From contig NZ_JNYJ01000004.1 of the NCBI RefSeq assembly GCF_000716715.1, forward strand, positions 1-64,000: a stretch of 64,000 nt of DNA, read 5' to 3'. Under the pieces are notes generated by a model. It was given only the letters and a program-made list of their open reading frames with translations, was not told the origin of the DNA and did no database searches. A program made the translations under genes and the position numbers. Below, one piece after another: positions 9,042 through 19,867 of the stretch (the first letter of the stretch is position 1; each line of letters begins with the position of its first letter). This stretch comes from Dactylosporangium aurantiacum. GTDB taxonomy: Bacteria > Actinomycetota > Actinomycetes > Mycobacteriales > Micromonosporaceae.

Positions 9042-9580
9042 CGGTCCTCGTCCTCCAGTGCCTTGCGCATCTTGGTGCGGGCCCGGTGCAGCGCCGACTG
9101 GACCGTGCCGACCGGCAGGTCCAGGGCCTCGGCGATCTCCGCGTACGACAGCTCGGCGACCGCGAACAGCAGCAGCACGTCCCGCTGCCGCCGCGGCAGG
9201 TCCGCCAGCACCCCGGCGACCGTGCGCGAACGGCGGTGCGCGTCGGTGCGCTCCTCGGCGCGAGTCGCGTGGCTCTCCTGCGTCGCCGGCGCCAGCAGCG
9301 GGTCGGTGCCCGTCCTGGCCAGGGCGCGGTAGCCGCGCACCTCGTCGCGGCGGTGCCGGTTGAGCACGTTCGTGGCGATGCCGAACAGCCACGGCAGCGG
9401 CGGCTGGTCCTGCGCGAAGGTGTGGCGGCGCTCGTACGCGACGAGGAACGTCTGCGCGACGACGTCCTCGGCCAGGTCCGGTCCGACGCGGCGGGCGCAG
9501 TAGCGGTACAGCGTCCGCGCGTGCCGGTCGTAGAGGGCCGTGAAGCCGTCCGCGATCAAGAGGTTGCCTTCCGGGTCCAC
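9038..9580 (-). CDS. ECF-type RNA polymerase sigma factor
   Basis: Sigma-70 family ECF factor, 180 residues, with region 2 (FTALYDRHARTLYRYCARRVG, then VAQTFLVAYERR) at about 12-55 and region 4 helix-turn-helix (LSYAEIAEALDLPVGTVQS) at about 140-165. Its stop overlaps the start of the CU044_5270-type gene by 4 bp, the common layout of an ECF factor with a membrane partner. The start is the ATG at 9580. Confidence 0.92.
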   Translation of the reverse strand: MDPEGNLLIADGFTALYDRHARTLYRYCARRVGPDLAEDVVAQTFLVAYERRHTFAQDQPPLPWLFGIATNVLNRHRRDEVRGYRALARTGTDPLLAPATQESHATRAEERTDAHRRSRTVAGVLADLPRRQRDVLLLFAVAELSYAEIAEALDLPVGTVQSALHRARTKMRKALEDEDR

Positions 9581-9621
9581 ACCTCTTCTTGTCCGGACGT
9601 CCGTGCCGTGTTCCCGATGTC

Positions 9622-9747
9622 CTCGCGGCGGTTACCGCTGGCGGTGGCGCTGGATCGCGTCGCGGCGGGACAGGCGGTGCTCGCGGCGGTTACCGCTGGC
9701 GGTGGCGCTGGATCGCGTCGCGGCGGGACAGGCGGTGCTCGCGGCGG
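9622..9747. repeat. 58-bp tandem duplication at the thioesterase 3' end
   Basis: A 58-bp unit starting CTCGCGGCGGTTACCGCTGG is present as two identical copies (9622-9679 and 9680-9737) plus the first 10 bases of a third. The stop codon of the minus-strand thioesterase lies in the second copy; the first copy is a downstream duplicate of its coding tail and stop. Confidence 0.92.
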
Positions 9748-10190
9748 ATCTCGGCCTCCCGCCAGCGGCCCTCGTTCTCCGGCGAGTCGGGCACGACCGG
9801 CGGCACCCGCCGGGGCTTGCCGTCGGCGTCGACCGCGACGAACACCAGATACGCGGTCGCCACGACGACCGGGTCCGCGACCTCGTCCCAGCGCTGCGCG
9901 ACCAGCCGGACCCCGACCTCCATGGACGTCGAACCGGTCCAGTTCACCTGCGCGTACGCGTGCACCAGATCGCCGACCCGCAGCGGCTCCAGGAACAGGA
10001 TCTCGTCGATCGCCGCCGTGACCGCGGTGCCACCGGTGTGCCGCGCCGCGGCCGCACCCGCCACGTCATCGATGAACTTCATGATCACGCCGCCGTGGAC
10101 CGTGCCGTACAGGTTGACGTCCACCGCGGTCATGATCCGGCTCAGCGTGACCCGCGAATACGCGGTCGGTCGGCCAGTGTGCTCCTGCAT
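9690..10190 (-). CDS. Acyl-CoA thioesterase (hotdog fold)
   Basis: Single hotdog-domain thioesterase, 166 residues, of the YciA/BACH acyl-CoA hydrolase group, which cleaves acyl-CoA to free acid and CoA. The motif NLYGTVHGGVIMKFIDDVAG (about 25-44) carries the conserved Asn, the HGG turn and the Asp of this group. The AVDADGKPRRVPPV tail is also typical. The ATG at 10190 is only 24 bases from the divergent start of the Pro-rich protein, so they share a promoter region. The last 16 codons lie inside a 58-bp tandem repeat. Confidence 0.88.
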   Translation of the reverse strand: MQEHTGRPTAYSRVTLSRIMTAVDVNLYGTVHGGVIMKFIDDVAGAAAARHTGGTAVTAAIDEILFLEPLRVGDLVHAYAQVNWTGSTSMEVGVRLVAQRWDEVADPVVVATAYLVFVAVDADGKPRRVPPVVPDSPENEGRWREAEIRREHRLSRRDAIQRHRQR

Positions 10191-10214
10191 GACACAGACG
10201 GTACGGTGCGAACC

Positions 10215-13200
10215 ATGCGACACGTGGGAAGCCTGATCGCGGGGATGCTGATCGCCCCGATCGCGTGGCTGCTGATCGCCCTCGGCCAGCAGAAGTCCAC
10301 CGAAACGGTGGCCAAATGGGTCCAGCGGGGCGCCTTCGACAGCGTCGACCTCATCGCGCCCGCCGCCTACCTCCTGGGCGCCGGCCTCATCATCGGCCTC
10401 ATCGCCACCCTGCGCATCTCCCCGGTCGGCCCGATCGTGGCCGGCCTGGCGCTGCTGGGCCTCTACGTGAGCCTCTTCATCGACCCGCTCGGCGCCCTCG
10501 ACGGCCTGCCCGCCGACTACAAGCTGGCCGGCCTCACCATCAACCTGCAGCTGCCCATCGTGAACGGCACCACCGCCGTGCTCGGCCTGGCCCTGCTGGT
10601 CGCCGCCGCGAGCGTCAAGCGCTGGCGCGCCTGGCCCGCCGCCGCCCCGGTGGTCGTCGCCGGCGGCGAGCCGCTCGACCCGCACGAGTTCCCGCTGGGC
10701 CAGGGCCCGACGGCGCCGCCGCAGGTCGCACCCCGCCCCGGCCACGCCCCGCCGACCACCGAGTTCCCCGCACCGGCGGGCGCGACGTCGGTCCTTCCGC
10801 CGTACGGCGGTGCCGGCTCCACGTCGGTGCTGCCGCCGTACGGCTCCGGCGCCGGGTACGGCCAGGGCCTGCCGACCGACGCCACGCAGCCGGTGTCGAT
10901 GTCGCCGCAGTCCCGGTCAGCCGCCGGCCACCCGCCGGTCTCCGCCCCGCCGGTGTCCTCCGCCCCGCCGATGTCCTCCGCCCCGCCGGTGTCCTCTGCG
11001 CCGCCGTCGTTCGCGAAGCCGGTGTCGGCTCCGCCGCCGGTCTCGTCGGCTCCTCCGGTCGCGTCCGGGCCGCCGTCGTATGCGGCGCCGGTGTCCTCCG
11101 CGCCGCCCGTCGCTTCGGGGCCGCCGTCGTATGCGGCGCCGGTCTCCGCCCCGCCGCCGGTGTCTTCCGCGCCGCCGGCCGGGCCCGGGTCGGCGCCCGG
11201 TGCCGGGTTCGGCGTGCAGCCACCCGCGGCCGGTCGTCCTGGTGCCGGTCCTGGTGCTGGTCCTGGTCGGCAGGGTGGCCCGGCTCCGGTGTCGGCACCC
11301 GCCAGCGCCTCCGGCTCGCCGGCGTGGCTGACGCCCGACTCGACCGCCGCCCAGCCGCCGGTCACCCAGCCGCCGGCCGCGCAGCCGCCCGCGGGGCAGC
11401 CCTCGGCCGCGCCGTACGGGCAGCCGCCCGCCGCGCACCGGCCCGCCACGCACCCGCCGGCCGCCCAGCCGCCGGCCGCGCAGCCGTTCGGGCAGTCGCC
11501 GAGTGGGCAGCCGCAGGCCGGGCAGCCGTTTGGGCAGTCGCAGGCCGGGCAGCCGTTTGGGCAGTCGCCTGCCGCACAGTCCTCCGCCGCCTCGTTCGGG
11601 CAGGTGCCCGCCGCGCAGGCGCCCGCCGCGCAGTCGCCGGCCGGGCAGCCGGCCCCGGGCGCTTCCGGTGCCGCCGCCGCTCCGGCCGCGCCGGCGTCGC
11701 CGCCTGGGCCGTTCCCGCCGTCACTCGGTGGGCGGGGTGGTCCGCCGCCCCCTGCCGCCGCGCCGCAGGCTCCCGCTACGCCGCCCGGGCCGTTCCCGCC
11801 CGGTGGGGCGCCGGGTTCGCAGTTCCGGCCGGCCGGGGGTGGGCAGGCGCCGCCGTTCGCTCCGCCCGGGGCGGCCCGTCCCGCATCCGCACCGCCGGCA
11901 CCGCAGCCCGGCCAGCCCACGCCGGCGCCGGCAGCACCGCAGTTCGCGGCGCCCGGGTCCGGTCCCGCGTCGGCGCCGCCGGCACCGCCCGCGTCGCCGT
12001 TCCCGCCGGCGGCACCGCAGTTCACCGGGCCCGCGTCCGGTCCCGCGTCCGCACCGCCGGCGTCGCCGTTCACGCCGCCCGCGGCCGCGCCGCAGTTCGC
12101 CGGGCCCGCCTCCGCGCCGCCGGCACCGCAGGCCGGCGGTCCCGCGTCCGGTCCCGCGTCCGCACCGCCGTTCGCGCCGCAGTCGGCGCCGCCGGCACCA
12201 CAGTCCGCGCCACCGGCCCCGCACTCGGCGCCGCCCGCGGCACACTCCGCCCCGCCCGCGGCACGCTCTGCCCCGCCCGCGCCACACTCCGCCCCGCCCG
12301 CGCCACACTCCGCGCCACCCGAGCCACCCGCGCCACACTCGGCGCCGCCCGCGCCGCCTTCGCCACAGTCCGCCCCGCCTTCGCCACAGTCCGCCCCGCC
12401 TGCGCCGCACTCGGCGCCGCCGGCGGTCACGCCGTGGTCCGGGGCGCCGGCCGGGCTGGCCGGGGCGGGCTCCGAGCAGGGTGGCGGGGAGCTGCCGACC
12501 CGGCCGCTGACACAGCCGACGTCGCCGCCCGCGCCGTACGGTGGGGGCACCAGCGGCCCGCTACACCCCGGTTCCGCGGCGCCCGCGTCGGACGTGCCGC
12601 AGACCAGGTACGGGCGGCCCGCCATGAGCGAGGCTGCCACGGAGCCGATCGCCGAGCCGGCGGCCGGGGCCGGTGGGCCGTTGCCGTCGCGCGCGGCGCG
12701 GTCCGAGGTGGTGCGGGAGACGTCGATCCTGGCCGGGCCGTCGTTCGACGGGTTCAACACCGGGCGGCGCGGGGTGCGGGAGGAGGAGACCGAGGCCTTC
12801 CACCCCGGGCGGCAGGCTCCGGTGCCGTCGCGGCCCCGCCACGCGGCGCCGAGCGAGACCGGCGAGCACCCGGCCGTCGGCGGCGACGCGGAAGTTCCGG
12901 CGACCCGGTTCATGCCGATGCGGGCCACCGACCCCATCGAGGAGCCGGCCGACCAGCAGGCGACGACCCGGATCGGGCCCATCGACCCGGACGCGACGAC
13001 CAGGCTCGGCGCGCCCAGCGCCGCCGAGCAGGCGGAGCGCCGGGCGGCGTTCGCCCGCGGCGAGGCGGAGCGGCGGGCCACCGCCCAGGCGGAGCTCGAC
13101 CGGCTGGCCGCCGAACGCGCCGCCGGCCACACCGCCGGCCACACCGCCGGCCACACCACCGGCCACACCACCGAGCACACCGGCGAACCGACCGGTGCCC

Positions 13201-13292
13201 GAGACGCCGAACGGGGCGCCGGCGACGGGCGCGGTGGCGACGACGAGCCGCCGACATCGCCCTGGGCCGCGCCGCCGCGCGACCGCGGCTGA
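10215..13292 (+). CDS. Four-helix membrane protein with a giant Pro/Ala/Ser-rich tail
   Basis: Protein of 1025 residues. The first 140 form about four membrane helices (starting MRHVGSLIAGMLIAPIAWLLIALG). The rest is low-complexity: DNA 10750-12450 encodes runs of SAPPVSSAPP, QPPAAQPPA, GPASAPPA and SAPPAPHSAPP. A more complex acidic region follows (TEPIAEPAAGAGG; TRFMPMRATDPIEEPADQQATTRIGP), then an Ala/Glu/Arg-rich helix and a GHTAGHT repeat. N-terminal resemblance to actinobacterial membrane proteins with disordered Pro-rich tails is visible, but no function is known. The start ATG at 10215 is the first residue of the hydrophobic core. The tail is probably intrinsically disordered; wall-spanning or scaffolding roles are guesses. 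Confidence 0.8.
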   Translation: MRHVGSLIAGMLIAPIAWLLIALGQQKSTETVAKWVQRGAFDSVDLIAPAAYLLGAGLIIGLIATLRISPVGPIVAGLALLGLYVSLFIDPLGALDGLPADYKLAGLTINLQLPIVNGTTAVLGLALLVAAASVKRWRAWPAAAPVVVAGGEPLDPHEFPLGQGPTAPPQVAPRPGHAPPTTEFPAPAGATSVLPPYGGAGSTSVLPPYGSGAGYGQGLPTDATQPVSMSPQSRSAAGHPPVSAPPVSSAPPMSSAPPVSSAPPSFAKPVSAPPPVSSAPPVASGPPSYAAPVSSAPPVASGPPSYAAPVSAPPPVSSAPPAGPGSAPGAGFGVQPPAAGRPGAGPGAGPGRQGGPAPVSAPASASGSPAWLTPDSTAAQPPVTQPPAAQPPAGQPSAAPYGQPPAAHRPATHPPAAQPPAAQPFGQSPSGQPQAGQPFGQSQAGQPFGQSPAAQSSAASFGQVPAAQAPAAQSPAGQPAPGASGAAAAPAAPASPPGPFPPSLGGRGGPPPPAAAPQAPATPPGPFPPGGAPGSQFRPAGGGQAPPFAPPGAARPASAPPAPQPGQPTPAPAAPQFAAPGSGPASAPPAPPASPFPPAAPQFTGPASGPASAPPASPFTPPAAAPQFAGPASAPPAPQAGGPASGPASAPPFAPQSAPPAPQSAPPAPHSAPPAAHSAPPAARSAPPAPHSAPPAPHSAPPEPPAPHSAPPAPPSPQSAPPSPQSAPPAPHSAPPAVTPWSGAPAGLAGAGSEQGGGELPTRPLTQPTSPPAPYGGGTSGPLHPGSAAPASDVPQTRYGRPAMSEAATEPIAEPAAGAGGPLPSRAARSEVVRETSILAGPSFDGFNTGRRGVREEETEAFHPGRQAPVPSRPRHAAPSETGEHPAVGGDAEVPATRFMPMRATDPIEEPADQQATTRIGPIDPDATTRLGAPSAAEQAERRAAFARGEAERRATAQAELDRLAAERAAGHTAGHTAGHTTGHTTEHTGEPTGARDAERGAGDGRGGDDEPPTSPWAAPPRDRG
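13122..13185 (+). repeat. 12-bp in-frame tandem repeat (GHT(A/T) units)
   Basis: About five degenerate copies of GCCGGCCACACC encode GHTAGHTAGHTTGHTTEHT near the C-terminus of the Pro-rich membrane protein. The period keeps the frame, so copy-number changes would alter length without disrupting the protein. Confidence 0.85.
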
Positions 13293-13309
13293 CCCGACCA
13301 GCGCACATG

Positions 13310-13341
13310 AAGGGCCGTCACCTCGCTGGTGGCGGCCCTTT
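13310..13341 (+). terminator. Rho-independent-type hairpin after the Pro-rich protein
   Basis: A 13-bp stem (AAGGGCCGTCACC with GGTGGCGGCCCTT, one G-U pair) with a 5-base loop begins 17 bases after the stop at 13292 and is followed by TTTGG. Confidence 0.85.
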
Positions 13342-13491
13342 GGTCGTACAGGCGCAAAAATCGGTGGAAGCGCACCGCGGTGACACGGGATGATGGTCGG
13401 CGTGTGATTCGAGGGACGTGTCGAACCCGCCTGACCGGACAACCGGCCGGGCCTTGTTCCCGTCCGCGCTCACACCCGCTGCGAGGCTTCC

Positions 13492-15090
<1,599 letters not shown>

Positions 15091-15280
15091 GGGTGACGGA
15101 GGTTCGACGCTGGTTGACGGTTGCGCCGTGGAGTTGGCGCCCTCGGCGTCTGTATTCGAGTCGGCGGGACAGGCAACGCCGATCAGGTTCCTGGGACGGT
15201 CGAGACCAATGCTGTCGGCGAGGTCACCGGTCGGGTGGCGTGGGACCTGGCGACGCTGACGCCCCGGGCCGCAGAGCCGA
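15091..15280. other. Non-coding stretch between the ABC-F gene and a minisatellite
   Basis: No convincing gene, hairpin with a T-run or promoter was found here. The codon pattern is not gene-like on either strand. It leads into the 25-bp repeat array that flanks the convergent ABC permease gene. Confidence 0.5.
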
Positions 15281-15440
15281 ACGGCGTCAACGCGAGCGGC
15301 GCGGGGCCAGCGATGCCAACGCTAGCGGCGCGGGGAGCCGGCGGCGTCAGCGGCGCGGGGAGCCGGCGGCGTCAGCGGCGCGGGGAGCCGGCGGCGTCAG
15401 CGGCGCGAGGGCCGGCGGCGTCAACGCGAGCGGCGCGGGG
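15281..15440. repeat. GC-rich 25-bp minisatellite
   Basis: Three consecutive 25-bp units starting AGCCGGCGGCGTCAGCGGCG (15336-15360, 15361-15385, 15386-15410; the last has one change) are flanked by two or three degenerate units with a GTCAACGCGAG insert. The permease stop at 15421-15423 lies inside the last unit, so its final residues come from the repeat. Confidence 0.9.
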
Positions 15441-16128
15441 GCGGGCGGCGCACGGTTGGGGGCAGGGTCGCGGCGATGATGGCGGCGGCCAGGCAGGCTG
15501 CGAGCAGGAACCCCAGGCGGAGGTGAGCGGCGTCCCACCCCGGGCTGGCCACCGGGACGAACACGGCCGCGGCGCGCGGGACGAAGGCCAGGGCGGCGAC
15601 GGCGGCCAGCACGGCCGGGGCCGCGGCAGGGCTGACGACGCCGCGGGGAGTGAACCGCCACGCGACGACGGCGGCGGTGACGGCGAGGGCGGCGAACGTC
15701 GCGGCCTCCAGGGCCAGCCCCCGCAGCGGGAGGTTGTCGGCGTTGCCCGCCTCGGCGCCCGTCACGGTGACGATGACGGCCGCGGTCCACCAGAGGGCGG
15801 CGGCCGCGGTGGCGGCGAGGGCACGCAGCGCCAGGCCGCGCCAGGCAGGAGCCGGGGCGGTCGCGGTGGTCGGCTTCGCGGGGTCGTCGAACAGGAACAC
15901 CAGGCCGACGGCGGCGCACGCCGCGCCGAGGCGGAGCAGGACGGCCAGGTTGTCGGGGCTGAGGGTCACCGTCGTCGCGGCCGGCACCGCGACGATCGCG
16001 AGGCCCACCGCCAGCGCGCCGAGCAGCGGGGTCGTGCGGGTCGACCGCAGCGTCGGCACCACGAACGCCAGGGCGCCGAGCAGCGGGGTCCGCCGGGTCG
16101 ACGGCGCCCCGAACGCGAGCCGGGTCAT
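15421..16128 (-). CDS. ABC transporter membrane protein (small permease subunit)
   Basis: Hydrophobic protein of 235 residues with about six membrane helices and no enzymatic motif. It is the last gene of the sigma-antisigma-ABC operon, and its ATG at 16128 overlaps the stop of the preceding low-complexity ORF (ATGA). With the large permease and the ATPase it probably forms an exporter. The C-terminal tail RRPPPRRSR and the stop come from a minisatellite unit, suggesting the original end was altered. Substrate unknown. Confidence 0.7.
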   Translation of the reverse strand: MTRLAFGAPSTRRTPLLGALAFVVPTLRSTRTTPLLGALAVGLAIVAVPAATTVTLSPDNLAVLLRLGAACAAVGLVFLFDDPAKPTTATAPAPAWRGLALRALAATAAAALWWTAAVIVTVTGAEAGNADNLPLRGLALEAATFAALAVTAAVVAWRFTPRGVVSPAAAPAVLAAVAALAFVPRAAAVFVPVASPGWDAAHLRLGFLLAACLAAAIIAATLPPTVRRPPPRRSR

Positions 16129-16454
16129 GCGGTCCCCGTCCGGCCGGACGCCGACACGAATGCCCCGGACACCCCGGAGGCCCGGGATGCCCCGGATGAC
16201 CCGGACGCCCCGGACGCCCCGGACGCCCCGGACGCCCCGGACGCCGACACGAACGCCCGGGACGTACCCAGCGCCGACCCGAACACATCGAACGCACCCA
16301 ACACGCCGGACGCCCGTGCGCAGGCCACGAGTGCGCCGGGCGCCGCCGCGGAAGCGCTGGACGCGCCACGAGCACCCGGCGGCGCCCAGGCGGCGGGTGG
16401 TTCACCGGCGGCCGGTGGCGCCCAGGCACCGGGTGAGCGGGTCAGGTGGCGCAT
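16125..16454 (-). CDS. Low-complexity Ala/Gly/Ser ORF bridging two permease genes
   Basis: A 109-codon frame (MRHLTRSPGAWAPPAAGEPP, then SGASGASGASGSSGASRASG, ending SGRTGTA). It overlaps the end of the large permease by 13 bp and the start of the small permease by 4 bp (ATGA). Much of it is built from a 9-bp repeat. It has no recognisable domain, and its composition is that of a repeat expansion. Whether it is a product or merely keeps ribosomes coupled across an expanded junction cannot be decided from sequence. Confidence 0.4.
   Translation of the reverse strand: MRHLTRSPGAWAPPAAGEPPAAWAPPGARGASSASAAAPGALVACARASGVLGAFDVFGSALGTSRAFVSASGASGASGASGASGSSGASRASGVSGAFVSASGRTGTA
16160..16255. repeat. 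9-bp tandem repeat array
   Basis: The unit CCCCGGACG is repeated about four times exactly, with degenerate copies either side, and is bounded by two near-identical copies of GCCGACACGAA(T/C)GCCC. On the minus strand it encodes Ala-Ser-Gly triplets in the bridging ORF. Confidence 0.85.
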
Positions 16455-18039
16455 GTGTGGCGCTCCTCGAGTGGGGGTTCGGAGGCGATGGGCACGCCGA
16501 GCAGGGTGGCGAAGCGGTCCGCCGGGGTCGCCGGGTCGGTCAGCTGCGACCAGTCGGCCGCGACCAGGGCGGCGATCTCCGCGGCCGGGCGGCGCAGTGC
16601 GGCGAGGGCCGGGGCGGCGTCGCGGTCCGGGACCGCCAGGCCCAGGAAGGTCATGGGGTCGGCGAAGACGAGGGCGCCGGAGCTCGCCTCGTCGAGGTGG
16701 CGCAGGCCCTTGGCGGTGGCCGGGGTGGCCTGGCCGACCAGCCAGACGAGCAGGGCGCCGCGGGCGCCGCAGACGGTGCCGCCGGGGACGAACGGGCTGC
16801 CGGTCATGAGGCGCAGGGCGACGGCGGCGGCGAAGGTGGCCTCGGCGTCGTTGTCGCCCCAGGTGGTGCCGACGGGGACGGCGGCGGGGGTGCCGGCGGC
16901 GGCCGCGGCGCGCGCCCAGGCCTCGTCGCGGGCGGCCTCGTCGGCGGCGTCGCTGGTGACGGCGCTGCCGATCGGGTAGTCGTGGGCCCAGACGCGCTGG
17001 CGGACGGTGAGCGGCGGGCCGGTGACGGCCGCGGCGGGGAAGGCGCGGCGGACGCCCCGCACCACGGTGTCCCAGCCGGTGACCCAGGCGGTGAAGTCGT
17101 CGAACGGGCAGTAGGTGACGTCGCCGCGGCGGTGGCAGGTCTGCAGGGCGGCGGGGTTGTCGGTGGCGGTGACGGCGGCGCGGCGCAGGGCGGGATCGGT
17201 GCGGAACTGGGCGGCGCCGGCGCCGGCGGTGAGCAGCGCGGCGAGGACCGCGGCGGTGACCACGCGGCGGCCGCGGGCCCCCGAGCGGGCGACGGCGGCG
17301 ACTGCGACCAGGGCGGTGAGGCCGGCCAGGTACGCGAGGTGCCGCAGCGACGGGCGGGCGACGACCTCGGCGGGCAGCGCGAACGGCAGGTCGGCGAACA
17401 TCACCGGCAGCAGCAGCCGCAGGACCGTGTTGCCCCTGGCGGCGGCGACGAGGGCGACGAACGCGGCGACGGCGAACGTGAACATCGCCAGCGGCGCGAC
17501 GACGGCGGAGCGCACCAGCCCGGCGAGCAGGACCCCGGCGGCGGCGAAGAGCAGCACGAGCGCGGGGATCGTGACCAGCTCGGCCGGGTCGGGGCGGCCG
17601 GCGGCGCCGGGGAGCAGCGCGAGGGCGCCGATGCGGGCGGTGACGATGGCGGTGACGACGGCCGCGTACGGCAGGGGCGCGAGCAGGAACGCCCCGGTGC
17701 GCCACGGGCCGGGCAGGACGAGGACCGAGTAGAGCGCGTCGGTGTGGTGGCGGTGGGCGCGCAGCGCGTTGAGGTTGGCCACGACCAGGGCGCCGCCGCC
17801 GAGCACGAAGATGCCGGCGATCTGCATGCCGACGGCCTTGTCGTGCAGCACCGGGTAGCGGTCGGTGGTGCCGGTGGCCAGGTCATACACCCACGGGGCG
17901 ACGAACAGCAGCAGCGCCGCGATCGTCAGCGGGTGGCGCAGGAACCGCACCGCCTCGACCCGGGCGAGGGCCAGCATCGCCCGGCGGCGCGACACATGGC
18001 CGGCCGCCGGCGTGGCGGGGGCGGCGGCGACGGCGGCCG

Positions 18040-18043
<4 letters not shown>
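16442..18043 (-). CDS. ABC transporter permease with a large extracytoplasmic C-terminal domain
   Basis: Membrane protein of 533 residues. The first half (about 25-270) has six or seven helices in ABC-2 style (FLRHPLTIAALLLFVAPWVYD and others). The second half is soluble and enriched in charged residues (AWVTGWDTVVRGVRRAFPAAA; GTTWGDNDAEATFAAAVALRL), probably outside the membrane and possibly peptidase-like, without a motif I can name. The GTG start at 18043 overlaps the ATPase stop by 4 bp (GTGA). With the ATPase it likely forms an exporter controlled by the upstream sigma/anti-sigma pair. Confidence 0.78.
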
Positions 18044-18941
<898 letters not shown>

Positions 18942-18945
<4 letters not shown>

Positions 18946-19778
18946 CGGAACCTCCTGGGGGTGGTGCGCGGGAACAGCCGGGTCGTGTCGAACGCGGCCG
19001 CCCGCCGGGCGAGGACCGCGGCGGTGACGAGCACGGCGACGGCGACGCCGGCCTGGCCGGCGGCGGTGAACAGGGCGCCGGCGAGGGCGGCGACGAGGCC
19101 GGCCCAACCGGCGCCGACGGCGCAGGCCGCGGCGACGGTGCCGAACCTCGGGGCGAGCAGCAGCGTGAGCACGGTCAGCGCGAGCGACGGCAGGAACCAG
19201 CCGGCGGCCCGGAACCCGACGTCGGGCAGGGCCAGGCTGGCCACCGCGCACAGCGCGGTGGTGGTGGCGACGACCGCGACGCAGCGCAGCAGAAGCAGCC
19301 GGAAGGACTGGATCGGCGCGACGAGGGCCATCTCGTAGGTGGGGTCGAGGCCGGGCCCGAACGACACCGCGACGCCGAGCAGCGGCAGCAGTGGCGCCGC
19401 CGCGAGGAACACCATCGGGTCGGCCAGCCGGGCGATCGTCGCGGTCATGGCGAGCGTGAGAGTGATCGCGGCGAGCCACGACAGGCGCAGCGCGTGGGTC
19501 GCGGCGAGCAGCCGGGCGGTGTGGTCGGGCACGCCGAGCAGCAGCAGGAGCCGCTCGACCGGGCCGGGGACGGGCGCGTCGAGGGCCGCGTCGAGGCGTG
19601 CCCAGCCGGACTCGGCCAGCGCCGGGTCGGCGGTGGCGGTGAGCCGGTCGCGGCAGCCGGCGCAGGCGTCGAGGTGCGCCTCCGCCGACCACAGCAGCGG
19701 CCCGGTGAGGTCACCGCCGGCGTAGGCGCGCAGGTCGTCGTCCTGGAGGTGCCAGGTGCCGGTGCGTCGCTGTCTCAT
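18942..19778 (-). CDS. Zinc-finger (zf-HC2) multi-pass membrane anti-sigma-like protein
   Basis: 278 residues. The N-terminal cytoplasmic zinc-binding anti-sigma motif HLDACAGCRDRL (H-x3-C-x2-C, about residues 41-52) is followed by six or so membrane helices (about 90-270), far more than the single helix of a standard anti-sigma factor. GGAGGTG lies 5-12 bases before the ATG at 19778. The start overlaps the stop of a 30-residue micro-ORF, and the stop overlaps the ABC ATPase start. It probably restrains the ECF sigma factor encoded upstream, perhaps sensing the state of the linked ABC exporter (inference). Confidence 0.82.
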
Positions 19779-19867
19779 GCCGTCACCTCCGCTGCGCTCC
19801 GGCGCCGGCCTGAGATCCACCCTGAACCCATGATTCGCAGCCCTCCGCTCCGCTCCAGGCCGCTCAT
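19775..19867 (-). CDS. Micro-ORF 2 between the sigma and anti-sigma genes (30 aa)
   Basis: Starts MSGLERSGGLRIMG and ends RRRSAAEVTA. Its ATG overlaps the stop of micro-ORF 1 and its stop overlaps the anti-sigma ATG, both as ATGA. A strong GGAGGTG site lies upstream of its start, within the last codons of micro-ORF 1. The same site within its own last codons serves the anti-sigma gene. It is a diverged duplicate of micro-ORF 1 with an extra seven residues in the middle. It may be a real peptide or a duplicated coupling cassette. Confidence 0.45.
   Translation of the reverse strand: MSGLERSGGLRIMGSGWISGRRRSAAEVTA

Noticed and set aside
10517..13375. A 952-codon minus-strand frame rich in GGADAG and ACG motifs
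   Set aside because: Antisense to the Pro-rich membrane protein; its repeats mirror the plus-strand SAPP codons.
15281..15440. CRISPR-like array
   Set aside because: Units abut with no spacers and vary by insertion, so it is a minisatellite.
15347..16429. A 360-codon minus-strand frame across the small permease
   Set aside because: Overlaps the hydrophobic permease frame and reads as Arg/Pro/Gly low complexity.
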